A stretch of 64,000 nucleotides of DNA from Arthrobacter sp. zg-Y20 (GTDB lineage Bacteria; Actinomycetota; Actinomycetes; Actinomycetales; Micrococcaceae): positions 1,798,001-1,862,000 of the forward strand of contig NZ_CP126241.1 in assembly GCF_030142075.1 (NCBI RefSeq). The letters run 5' to 3'. Below the pieces are notes generated by a model. That model had not been told where the DNA came from. It saw only the letters and a list, made by a program, of their open reading frames with translations, and did no database searches. This document shows, one piece after another, positions 57,185-64,000 of the stretch (positions are counted from its first letter, which is position 1; each line of letters opens with the position of its first letter). Made by a program: the position numbers and the translations under genes.

Positions 57185-58621
57185 TCACACGGCTGTCGCT
57201 GCCCCTGCGGCGCTCCGGGTCCCGGCGATGAGGCCGCGGTAGGCATGTCCGCTGTCCTTCACCGTCCGCTCCTGCGTGTCGTAATCCACCCGGACAATGC
57301 CGAAGCGTTTGCTGTAGCCCCAGGACCACTCGAAATTATCCAGCAGGGACCACACGAAGTAGCCGCGCACATCGGCACCGGCGGAGATGGCCTCTCCCAC
57401 GGCGCGGATGTGGTCGAGGATGAAGCGCGTGCGCTCAGCATCCGGGACGCTGCCGTCTTCGGCAACCTCGTCCTCGTACGCTGCACCGTTCTCGGTGATG
57501 TAAAGCGGAGGCAGGTCCGGGTACTCCTCGCCCAGCCGCAGGAGCAGCTTGCGCAGCCCGTCCGGGTTCACCTCCCAGTCCATCCCCGTGCGCGGCAGGC
57601 CGCGGCTGGGGAAGGTGATGTGTTCGGCCCCAACCCACGGAGACGCCGTCGGCCGTCCTGCACCCCCGCCGTGCCCGTCGGAGCCGCTGGTATCCGGGTG
57701 TCCGCTGATTTGGTCATCGTGGTAGTGGTTCACGCCCAGGAAGTCGATGCGGGCGCCAATGGTTTCCATGTCGCCGGGCTGGATGACCTCTTGGAGGCCA
57801 TAAGGCGCCAGGTCGCGGAGGGAATCCTCCGGATATGATCCGCGCAGGATGGGATCCAGGAAAATCCGGTTCTGCAGGGAGTCGAACTGGCGCGCGGCCT
57901 CGAGGTCTATGGGGTCCGCCGGGTCACGGGGGATGGAGTTGCTCAGGTTCAGGGTGATGCCGATCTGCTCCGCGCCCAGGCGGCGGAGTTCGTTCACCGC
58001 CATGCCGTGGGCCAAGTGCTGGTGGTGGACGGCGGCAACCGCTGCACGCGGCTCCTGCCGGCCGGGAGCGTGCGCCCCGGACCCGTAACCGAGCAGCGAC
58101 GAGCAGAACGGTTCATTAAACGTTGTCCAGTGCTCCACCCGGTCGCCCAGCGCGGAGTAGACATCCTGTGCATACTCCACGAACCGGTATGCGGTGTCGC
58201 GGTTGGTCCACCCGCCGGCCTCCTCCAGGGCCTGGGGGAGGTCCCAGTGGTAGAGGGTGAGCCAGGGAAGGATCCCGGCTTCCAAGAGTTCGTCCACCAG
58301 ACGAGAGTAGAAATCCAGCCCCTTGCGGTTGAGGTCCCCGCCGCCCGGCCGAACCCTCGCCCAGCTGGTGGAAAACCGGTAGGAGTCCAGTCCCAGGTCC
58401 TTCATCAGGGCCACGTCCTGCGGCATCCGGTGGTAGTGGTCCACGGCAACTGCCGGGGTGTCTCCGTTGCGTACGTTGCCGGGTACTGCGGCAAAGGCGT
58501 CCCAAATGGAGTCTTCCTTGCCGTCCTCCCGCGCTGCGCCTTCAACCTGTGCGGCCGCGGTGGCGGATCCCCAGATGAAGCCGGCCGGGAAGTTGTTCCA
58601 TTCCGGGGTGTTGTTAGTCAT
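57185..58621 (-). CDS. GH1 beta-glucosidase
   Basis: This 478-residue retaining glycosidase of family 1 hydrolyses cellobiose and other beta-glucosides to glucose. It starts FPAGFIWGSATAAAQVEGA, the family signature. The acid/base Glu is in TTFNEPF (near residue 168), the nucleophile Glu in LYITENGAAYED (near 377), and the substrate-binding WSLLDNFEWSWGYSKRFGIVRVDY closes the domain. No signal peptide is present, so it acts after uptake. Its ATG overlaps the permease stop by one base (TAATG), so it is the last gene of the transporter operon before the regulator. Confidence 0.95.
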   Translation of the reverse strand: MTNNTPEWNNFPAGFIWGSATAAAQVEGAAREDGKEDSIWDAFAAVPGNVRNGDTPAVAVDHYHRMPQDVALMKDLGLDSYRFSTSWARVRPGGGDLNRKGLDFYSRLVDELLEAGILPWLTLYHWDLPQALEEAGGWTNRDTAYRFVEYAQDVYSALGDRVEHWTTFNEPFCSSLLGYGSGAHAPGRQEPRAAVAAVHHQHLAHGMAVNELRRLGAEQIGITLNLSNSIPRDPADPIDLEAARQFDSLQNRIFLDPILRGSYPEDSLRDLAPYGLQEVIQPGDMETIGARIDFLGVNHYHDDQISGHPDTSGSDGHGGGAGRPTASPWVGAEHITFPSRGLPRTGMDWEVNPDGLRKLLLRLGEEYPDLPPLYITENGAAYEDEVAEDGSVPDAERTRFILDHIRAVGEAISAGADVRGYFVWSLLDNFEWSWGYSKRFGIVRVDYDTQERTVKDSGHAYRGLIAGTRSAAGAATAV

Positions 58622-59529
58622 TAACCCTTCACTGCTCCCTGCATAATTCCGGATATAAGTTGTTTGCCTGCCAGCACAAAGAGGATGAGCAGGGGGATGG
58701 TGGACAGTACAGCGCCGCTGAGGACTACCGAGTAGTCCACGTACCGTGAGGACTGCAGCTGGCTGAGCGCGGTTTGGAGCGTGGGATTGCTTGCATCCAG
58801 GACCAGCAGCGGCCACAGGAAGTCGGTCCACGCGGACATAAACGTAAAAAGGCTGAGGATTGCCATGGCCGGACGGGCCGCGGGCAGCGCGACGTGCCAG
58901 AACGTCCTGATCATGTTGGCCCCGTCCATACGGGCGGATTCGATGAGTTCGTCGGGAATGACGTCCACGAGATATTGGCGCATAAAGAATACGCCGAAGG
59001 CCGTTACCAGCGTCGGCACGATTACGGCGCCGATTTCACCGGTCCAGCCGAGCTCCCGCATCACCATGAACAACGGGATGATGCCAAGCTGGGTGGGAAT
59101 GGCCATGGTGGCCACAACCGCCACCATCAGTACACCGTTGCCGCGGAAGCGCAGCTTGGCAAACGCGTAGCCCGCCAGCGTGGAGAAGATGACCACGGAA
59201 ACGGTGATGATGCTGGAAATCAGGATGCTGTTCCACAATGCCGTCCAAAACGGGATGGTGTCCAGCACCTCGCCCACGTTCGCCCAGAAGTTACCGCCCG
59301 GCAGCAGCGGCGGGTACGTCAGGCCCAGCGCCTCGTTGGAGCGGCTGCCTACTACTGCAGACCACCACAGGGGATAGGCCGAGCCGACGAAGAAGGCCAG
59401 CAGCAGGCCGTACGTCAGGAAACCGGGGCGGAGCCCATTCCCGAGGATCCTGTTCCGCAGGGCCTGCTTCCTCCTGGGAGGGACGCTTCCGCGCCCCGGG
59501 GCGGGGGCTTTGCGTTCAATGACACTCAC
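58621..59529 (-). CDS. Sugar ABC transporter permease (CebG/MalG-type)
   Basis: This 302-residue inner-membrane subunit has six helices and the EAA loop VIPDELIESARMDGANMIRTFWHVALPAARPAMAI, which contacts the ATPase. The GTG at 59529 is the start because it overlaps the stop of the preceding permease (GTGA) and gives the standard length; a longer open frame to 60018 is antisense-like. The final hydrophobic block is LSTIPLLILFVLAGKQLISGIMQGAVKG. No ATPase gene is present, so a shared MsiK-type ATPase encoded elsewhere is likely, as in Streptomyces CebEFG. Confidence 0.92.
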   Translation of the reverse strand: MSVIERKAPAPGRGSVPPRRKQALRNRILGNGLRPGFLTYGLLLAFFVGSAYPLWWSAVVGSRSNEALGLTYPPLLPGGNFWANVGEVLDTIPFWTALWNSILISSIITVSVVIFSTLAGYAFAKLRFRGNGVLMVAVVATMAIPTQLGIIPLFMVMRELGWTGEIGAVIVPTLVTAFGVFFMRQYLVDVIPDELIESARMDGANMIRTFWHVALPAARPAMAILSLFTFMSAWTDFLWPLLVLDASNPTLQTALSQLQSSRYVDYSVVLSGAVLSTIPLLILFVLAGKQLISGIMQGAVKG

Positions 59530-60527
59530 TTGTTCTTCCCTTTCAGTGCCGCACGACGGCGGGACCGCCGGCTGTCCGAGGAGGCTATGCGCCTGGACAG
59601 GGCCAGGTTGACGACTCCGAAAACGACAATCAGGAGGAACAGGAGCCAGGCAATGGCCGAGGCCCTTCCGAAGTCCTGGCGCTGGAAAGCCATCTCCCAG
59701 AGGTACAGCACAGTTGTCTGGAACTGCCGTTGGGCGCCGCCGGCGTACGTCGGATCCAGCAGGCGCGGCTCCGTGAAGATCTGCAGCCCGCCGATGGTGG
59801 AGGTGATCACCACGAAGATCATGGTGGGCCGGATGCTGGGCAGCGTAATGCTGAAGAACCGGCGGACGGCGCCCGCACCGTCCAAGGCTGCGGATTCGTA
59901 GATTTCGCGCGGTACCGACTGCATGGCGGCCAGCAGGATCAGCGCGTTGTAGCCGGTCCACCGCCAGTTGACCATGCTCGCCACCGCGACGTGGCTGGGG
60001 AAGGTTTCCGTGCGCCACTGGATCGGATCGATTCCGAAGTTGCCCAGGATGCTGTTGATCAGTCCGTGTTCTTCACCGAACATGTTCGTGAAGATCAGTG
60101 CAACGGCCACGGGGGTCACAACGTAAGGGACCAGCACACTCATCCGCCAGAAGGTCTTGGCGCGGATGTTCTGATCCAGTACGGCTGCAATCAGCAGTGC
60201 CCCGGCAAGCTGGGGGATGGCGGACAGAAGGAAGATGCTCAGCGTGTTGAAGAGCGAGTTCCAGAAGAAACGGTCACCCAGGACGTCGGCAAAGTTTCCC
60301 AGACCGACGAAGTCGCCCTGGCCCTTCAGCAGGTGCCAGTCGTAGAGGGACACAAAGAACGTGTAGATGAGCGGGAACAGGCCCACCAGTGCGAAGAGCA
60401 GGAAGAAGGGGGAAATGTACAGGTAGGGGGAAACTTTGAAGTCCCACACATTGAGACGCTGCCGGAAGGACAGTTCGGGCTTGGGGGCCGGTGCTGCCGG
60501 CGCGGGTGGCTTTACGGTTACGGTCAT
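59526..60527 (-). CDS. Sugar ABC transporter permease (CebF/MalF-type)
   Basis: This 333-residue permease has six helices. Its EAA loop, SVPREIYESAALDGAGAVRRFFSITLPSIRPTMIF, is slightly degenerate as usual for MalF-type subunits. The N-terminal Pro/Ala/Lys-rich stretch is cytoplasmic. I place the start at the ATG at 60527; an in-frame GTG lies at 60539. It is the second gene of the operon after the binding lipoprotein (59 bp) and overlaps the next permease by 4 bp. Confidence 0.9.
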   Translation of the reverse strand: MTVTVKPPAPAAPAPKPELSFRQRLNVWDFKVSPYLYISPFFLLFALVGLFPLIYTFFVSLYDWHLLKGQGDFVGLGNFADVLGDRFFWNSLFNTLSIFLLSAIPQLAGALLIAAVLDQNIRAKTFWRMSVLVPYVVTPVAVALIFTNMFGEEHGLINSILGNFGIDPIQWRTETFPSHVAVASMVNWRWTGYNALILLAAMQSVPREIYESAALDGAGAVRRFFSITLPSIRPTMIFVVITSTIGGLQIFTEPRLLDPTYAGGAQRQFQTTVLYLWEMAFQRQDFGRASAIAWLLFLLIVVFGVVNLALSRRIASSDSRRSRRRAALKGKNK

Positions 60528-60585
60528 GTTGATTCTCACAGTCCATGCGGGGGCCTCCGGTTTCCCGGAGGCCCCGACGGGTGTG

Positions 60586-61908
60586 CTAGTCCTTGACGAC
60601 CAGCTCGTTCAGTAGCTTGACTGCTTCATTCCAGGAGCCCTCGCCGTCCAGGCTGCCCGAATCGAGCTGGGTCAGCGCGGCACCGAACACCTTCTCCTGG
60701 ATGACGGAGTCATCCGGGCCCTTGAACTGAGCCTTTACGCCTTCTGCACGCGAGGCCAGGATGGCTCCGGTCGGCGCGTTGTTGAAGACGGTATTGGGTT
60801 TGGCTTCCTCGGCAAGCTGCTTCTGTGCTTCAAGGGTGCTGGGGAAGTTGTTTGCCGCAGCGGACTGCTTGACCTGCTGTTCCGGGGCGGTGAGCCAGGC
60901 AGCCAGGGCTGCTGCTTCTTCCTTGTGCTCGGAGGTTTCGGGAACGGAGAGGAATGCACCGCCCCAGTTCGAGGCGCCGCCGGGGAAGACATCAGCAAAG
61001 TCCCAGCCGGAGTTCTCGCTGCCGCCGGCAGATTCCAACTGTTCCTGGATGGTGCCGAGCATCCATCCCGGGCAGACGAACGTGGCGAAGGAACCGTCGG
61101 TGAAGGCCCGGCCCGTGCCCCAGTCCCACTTCTTTTCGTTGGCGGAGAGACCGGCTTCGGTTCCCGCTGCCAGCTGCATGAACTGTTCCTTCATGGCGGC
61201 GTTGTCCTCGATGTTCAGCTCGCCGTCAGCCGTGTAGTAGCCCTCTTCCATCTGGTTCACCATCGAGTTCCAGACGAAGCCGGACTGGTCGTACCAGGCC
61301 TTGCCGGTCTTCTCGTGGTACTGGTTGCCCAGTTCGAAGTAACGGTCCCAAGTGGCGTCGTCGCCGCCGAACAGTTCGGCAACAGCTTCCCGGTCGCTGG
61401 GCAGGCCGGCGGCTTCGAAGAGCTTGCCGTTGTAGCACAGGCCCTGCGGACCGATATCCGTGCCGTAGCCGATAACGCGGCCGTCAGCATCGGTGCCCTG
61501 CTCGAACTTCCAGTCGACCCAGTTGTCCTTGATGTCAGCGGCACCGTAATCGTTCAAATCGACGAACTGGTCCGAGACCTCCATGACGGCTCCGAGCCAG
61601 CCTTCCTCGATGGCCACCACATCGCTGACACCGGAACCGGCAGCGAGTTTCGTGAAGAGGTCGGTCTGGGCGTTGGCGCCGCGGTCAATGTTGTTGTGGG
61701 TGATCTTGATGCCCGGGTTGGCCTCTTCGTACTCCGCGTAGAGGTCGTCATAGCCGAAGGTGCCGAAAGTGGTGACAGACAGTTCGATGGGGTCCTCGGC
61801 GGTCCCTGCCTGGCTGTCCTTGTCGCCGCCGCCGCAGCCTGCGGCAAGCAGGGCCAGAACGGCGGCGCCTGCCACTGCTCCTGCCCGGTGTTTAAAGTTC
61901 TTCTTCAC
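60586..61908 (-). CDS. Sugar-binding lipoprotein of ABC transporter (CebE-like)
   Basis: This 440-residue extracellular solute-binding protein (family 1) has a lipoprotein signal peptide: a basic start (VKKNFKHR), a hydrophobic core and the lipobox LLAAGC with modified Cys25. The mature protein contains GLCYNGKLFEAAGLP, FVCPGWMLGTIQEQL and WGGAFLSVPETSEHKEEAAALAAWL, typical of cellobiose/maltose-type binding proteins. Start: the second GTG at 61908, with AAAGGAG at 5 bp; a GTG at 61914 is too close to that site. It is the first gene of the operon, downstream of the two operators. Confidence 0.93.
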   Translation of the reverse strand: MKKNFKHRAGAVAGAAVLALLAAGCGGGDKDSQAGTAEDPIELSVTTFGTFGYDDLYAEYEEANPGIKITHNNIDRGANAQTDLFTKLAAGSGVSDVVAIEEGWLGAVMEVSDQFVDLNDYGAADIKDNWVDWKFEQGTDADGRVIGYGTDIGPQGLCYNGKLFEAAGLPSDREAVAELFGGDDATWDRYFELGNQYHEKTGKAWYDQSGFVWNSMVNQMEEGYYTADGELNIEDNAAMKEQFMQLAAGTEAGLSANEKKWDWGTGRAFTDGSFATFVCPGWMLGTIQEQLESAGGSENSGWDFADVFPGGASNWGGAFLSVPETSEHKEEAAALAAWLTAPEQQVKQSAAANNFPSTLEAQKQLAEEAKPNTVFNNAPTGAILASRAEGVKAQFKGPDDSVIQEKVFGAALTQLDSGSLDGEGSWNEAVKLLNELVVKD

Positions 61909-62036
61909 GGTCACTCCTTTGTGTGTGGGTCTAGCCGGTGAATAAGTGGACCGTGCCGTGAGCTGAGCCGGGGCTGATCCGCTGAGATGGGACTGGTTGT
62001 GGATTTCGAGAGCTGCCCGGCGCGAACGTGCCTGTG

Positions 62037-62050
62037 AGAGAGCGCTCTCT
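62037..62050. promoter_or_regulatory. LacI-family operator 1 (CebR-like)
   Basis: AGAGAGCGCTCTCT is a perfect palindrome. Its core GAGCGCTC matches the CebR/CelR consensus TGGGAGCGCTCCCA known from Streptomyces and Thermobifida. It lies 128 bp upstream of the binding-protein start. Confidence 0.85.
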
Positions 62051-62089
62051 GATCTTCGTCAGAGCCTAAGTGTGACGCAGGGCACTGTC

Positions 62090-62105
62090 AAGAGAGCGCT
62101 CTCTT
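62090..62105. promoter_or_regulatory. LacI-family operator 2 (CebR-like)
   Basis: AAGAGAGCGCTCTCTT is a perfect palindrome that repeats the 14-bp core of operator 1. The centres are 54 bp apart, about five helical turns, so two repressor dimers could sit on the same face of the DNA and loop it. Confidence 0.85.
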
Positions 62106-62200
62106 GCGCGTCGCTGAGAGGCCCTTTGCGCTGTGTCGGCGCCGGTGAGCGCGGCGCGCCCGGGTTACGCTGGTGCCGCCGACGCCGATCAGGGGGACCA

Positions 62201-62725
62201 ATGCCGGAACAAGACCCGCCGCAGGGCTATCAGCCGCAGCAGCCGCACCCGCCGCAGGGCTATTGGCCACCGCCGGTGCAGGGGAACCTCCCGCAGCAGC
62301 CGCACCCGCCGCAGGGCTATTACCCTCCGCAATGGCAGCAACCGGAGAAGGCGCGCCGGTCAGGAGGGGAAAAGGCGGTGCTTATCGGCGGTTCCGTGCT
62401 TACCTTCCTGCTCGCGTGTTACAGCGCGTGGATTGCGTTCCTGGGTTTCATCATCCTGGGACTGAGCCAGGGAGGCTCCTACGCCCCGGGGGAGCTGGAG
62501 AAATATGAACTGATGCTCGTCCTGCTTTGCCCCGGACCCCTCGTCGCCCTGGGGCTCGCCTGGGCCGGCTACGGCGTGCTCCGCCGCCTAAAGCGTCCCG
62601 TTGGGGCGCTGTCCTGGTTCAGCGTGTTCCTGCTGGCGTGGCTGCTGATTTTCCTTTTGTGGCTGGGTCCGGAGCTGGCCTTCCCGATGACCGGCTCTTT
62701 GTCGAACGGCGGGACACCGCGCTAA
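62201..62725 (+). CDS. Proline/glutamine-rich-headed membrane protein, function unknown
   Basis: This 174-residue protein begins with a ~45-residue low-complexity head of repeated QPHPPQGY blocks. It continues with about three helices (AVLIGGSVLTFLLACYSAW, LMLVLLCPGPLVALGLAWAGY and FSVFLLAWLLIFLLWLG). The head resembles those of other actinobacterial membrane proteins and suggests a cytoplasmic interaction surface. The ATG has AGGGGGA at 3-8 bp. It is divergent from the beta-glucoside operon and its start lies ~95 bp from operator 2. No family assigned. Confidence 0.75.
   Translation: MPEQDPPQGYQPQQPHPPQGYWPPPVQGNLPQQPHPPQGYYPPQWQQPEKARRSGGEKAVLIGGSVLTFLLACYSAWIAFLGFIILGLSQGGSYAPGELEKYELMLVLLCPGPLVALGLAWAGYGVLRRLKRPVGALSWFSVFLLAWLLIFLLWLGPELAFPMTGSLSNGGTPR
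62234..62321 (+). repeat. Two copies of a 31-bp repeat in the proline-rich head
   Basis: Positions 62234-62264 and 62291-62321 are identical for 31 bp and encode QQPHPPQGY. The offset is 57 bp (19 codons), so the repeat keeps the frame. Confidence 0.85.
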
Positions 62726-62753
62726 GCGAACAGCGTCGCCATGCCGGTCTCGG

Positions 62754-63902
62754 CTAGCGCCGGGTGCTCACAGTGACCGTGAACTTGGGGTTGCGCGCCA
62801 CCTCGCGGGTAGGTCCCACCAAGCGGTTCAGCGCGGCCTTGTAGGTGAGGTGGCTGTTCCACACCGTCCACAGTTCCCCGCCGGGAGCCAGGACCCGGCC
62901 GGCGTCGGCAAAAAGCTTGAGCGCGATGCCGGCGTGTACGCTGGCGCCGATGTGGAACGGCGGGTTGAGCACCACCAGTTCCGCCGACGCATCCGGCCGG
63001 GTGCTGAGGGCATCGTCCCGGTATACCTGCACCCGGTCTGCCACCCCGTTCGCGGCCATGGTCTGCACTGCAGAAGCGACGGCGGCTGCGGATTGGTCGG
63101 TCGCGATGACCTGCAGGGACGGGCGTGACAGGGCCAGGTAAGCCGCAATGGCGCCGGTGCCGCACCCCAGGTCGATGGCTGCGGAGGCGTCCCGGGCGCC
63201 GCTGAGGTGCGGCAGGAGGAAACGGGTGCCGATGTCCAGCGACGCGCCGGCAAATGCCGCCCCGTAGGCGCGCAGTTCAAGCGGTGCCGGGAGGCCGACG
63301 TCGTGCTGCCCGGCCAGCGGGAACCGGTTGGCCGGGAGTGGATCCAGCGGTGCCGACACCGTGAGGACGCGCGATTTCTGCCGTGCCAGTCCGGCGCTGA
63401 CGGAGCCGAACCAGCGGCTGAGCACCGTATTCATGGCCGTGGTCATGTGCTTGAGCCGGCCGCCGGCGTACACCACCACCCGCGGATCGGCATGCCGGGC
63501 AATCAGCGCGGCAATCTCCTCGAGTGCATCCAGGGACCGCGGCAGGCGCAGCAGGACGGTCCGGGCACCGGTCAGCAGCTCGGGTCCAAGGGGCAGGGAG
63601 CTGAACGTCCCCGCGAGCCCGGCTGCGTCCGCATTGCGCTGCAGGGCCAGCTCGCCGGAGTACGGGTCCTGGTGCACGCGGATTTCCCGTACACCGTAAC
63701 CGGCCGCCGCGCCCAGGGTGAGTGCACCGTAGGAGTCGCCGATGACGACGACGCCGCCCGCCAGCAGCCGGTCAGCTGCGGTGTCCAGCAGCAGCCGGTC
63801 AGCTGCGTCATGCGCCTGGAGGTTCCCGGCCTCGACGTCGGGGTATCGCCGGAGCGCCTCAAAGTCGAAGCCGGCTGGGGCGTGCGTCACAGATCGATCC
63901 AT
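62754..63902 (-). CDS. RsmC/RlmG-type rRNA guanine-N2 methyltransferase
   Basis: This 382-residue protein has the two-domain MTS layout. The N-terminal half (about 1-190) is a degenerate methyltransferase domain. The C-terminal half has SAM motif I AIDLGCGTGAIAAYLAL, the acidic VIATDQSAAAV and the catalytic NPPFH in LVVLNPPFHIGASV (near residue 314). The NPPFH form is that of enzymes making m2G in 16S (RsmC) or 23S (RlmG) rRNA. Which of the two cannot be decided by eye. It overlaps the end of the next minus-strand gene by 16 bp. Confidence 0.87.
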   Translation of the reverse strand: MDRSVTHAPAGFDFEALRRYPDVEAGNLQAHDAADRLLLDTAADRLLAGGVVVIGDSYGALTLGAAAGYGVREIRVHQDPYSGELALQRNADAAGLAGTFSSLPLGPELLTGARTVLLRLPRSLDALEEIAALIARHADPRVVVYAGGRLKHMTTAMNTVLSRWFGSVSAGLARQKSRVLTVSAPLDPLPANRFPLAGQHDVGLPAPLELRAYGAAFAGASLDIGTRFLLPHLSGARDASAAIDLGCGTGAIAAYLALSRPSLQVIATDQSAAAVASAVQTMAANGVADRVQVYRDDALSTRPDASAELVVLNPPFHIGASVHAGIALKLFADAGRVLAPGGELWTVWNSHLTYKAALNRLVGPTREVARNPKFTVTVSTRR

Positions 63903-64000
63903 TCTGTTCTCAGCGGTTCAGGGGTGCTGCCGCCGGCGGTAAGGGCTGCCAGGCGGTCGCGGAATTCTTCAGCCGTGCCGGGTACATCCGGCAGGGCCAC
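63887..64000 (-). CDS. C-terminal end of an unidentified protein
   Basis: Thirty-seven codons of an open frame on the minus strand run off the window edge and stop at 63887. The residues read VALPDVPGTAEEFRDRLAAL and end LRTEWIDL. The frame overlaps the methyltransferase start by 16 bp, which suggests that the two genes are co-transcribed. No function can be assigned. Confidence 0.5.
   Translation of the reverse strand: MALPDVPGTAEEFRDRLAALTAGGSTPEPLRTEWIDL

Noticed and set aside
59530-60018. Longer N terminus for the CebG-like permease
   Set aside because: The extension is antisense-like, His/Arg-rich and overlaps the preceding permease gene; the GTG overlapping that gene's stop gives the normal family length.

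Overview
The window is high-GC actinobacterial chromosome, most like Arthrobacter or a close Micrococcaceae relative. The evidence is the strong G/C third-position bias, many GTG/TTG starts, many probable leaderless starts (a TANNNT -10 box 5-7 nt before the start codon), a DUF222/HNH ('13E12-type') gene, a stand-alone LigD-type polymerase and the housekeeping block polA / Eis-like acetyltransferase / rpsA. I see no rRNA, tRNA, CRISPR array, prophage or insertion sequence. This genus assignment is inference from gene content.

Layout. 1-9.5 kb: end of an MFS transporter, NHEJ polymerase, an FtsX-type ABC exporter facing a NarL-type two-component pair, a TusA/YedE sulfur pair, a family 2 glycosyltransferase running into an antisense alpha/beta hydrolase, and a PlsC-like acyltransferase. 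9.5-25.4 kb: two NAD(P)-binding oxidoreductases, two paralogous carboxylesterases flanking an arginase-like protein, an ABC-F protein and a small membrane protein, then dihydrolipoyl dehydrogenase, a DUF4389 membrane protein, a VOC protein, an unknown protein, an acyl-CoA thioesterase, a methyltransferase remnant and the HNH gene. 25.4-29.7 kb: four glycosyltransferase genes without a recognisable acceptor-synthesis or export gene. 29.8-33.9 kb: GH3 glycosidase and an ABC1/UbiB kinase-like protein.

33.9-39.0 kb is a quinate/shikimate catabolic locus: MHS transporter, QsuD-like dehydrogenase, two-domain QsuB-type 3-dehydroshikimate dehydratase and an IclR regulator. The divergent promoter carries an array of helically phased repeats. 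39.0-43.1 kb is a glutamine-dependent acid-resistance operon (gadB-gadC-glsA). 43.5-47.7 kb: Hsp20, an MFS transporter with an unusual C-terminal beta-domain extension, and a PiT phosphate transporter with a lysine-rich tail plus a small membrane partner. 47.8-56.0 kb: old yellow enzyme, DHFR-like protein, thioesterase, polA, Eis-like acetyltransferase and rpsA. 56.1-62.1 kb is a complete CebR/CebEFG/Bgl-like beta-glucoside uptake and hydrolysis locus with two near-identical LacI-family operators. The window ends with a proline-rich membrane protein, an RsmC/RlmG-type rRNA methyltransferase and a truncated gene.

Most genes are ordinary actinobacterial metabolism. The least explained parts are the four-glycosyltransferase island, the transporter fusion, the phased operator array and several palindromes. 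Assignments come from reading motifs by eye; no database search was run.
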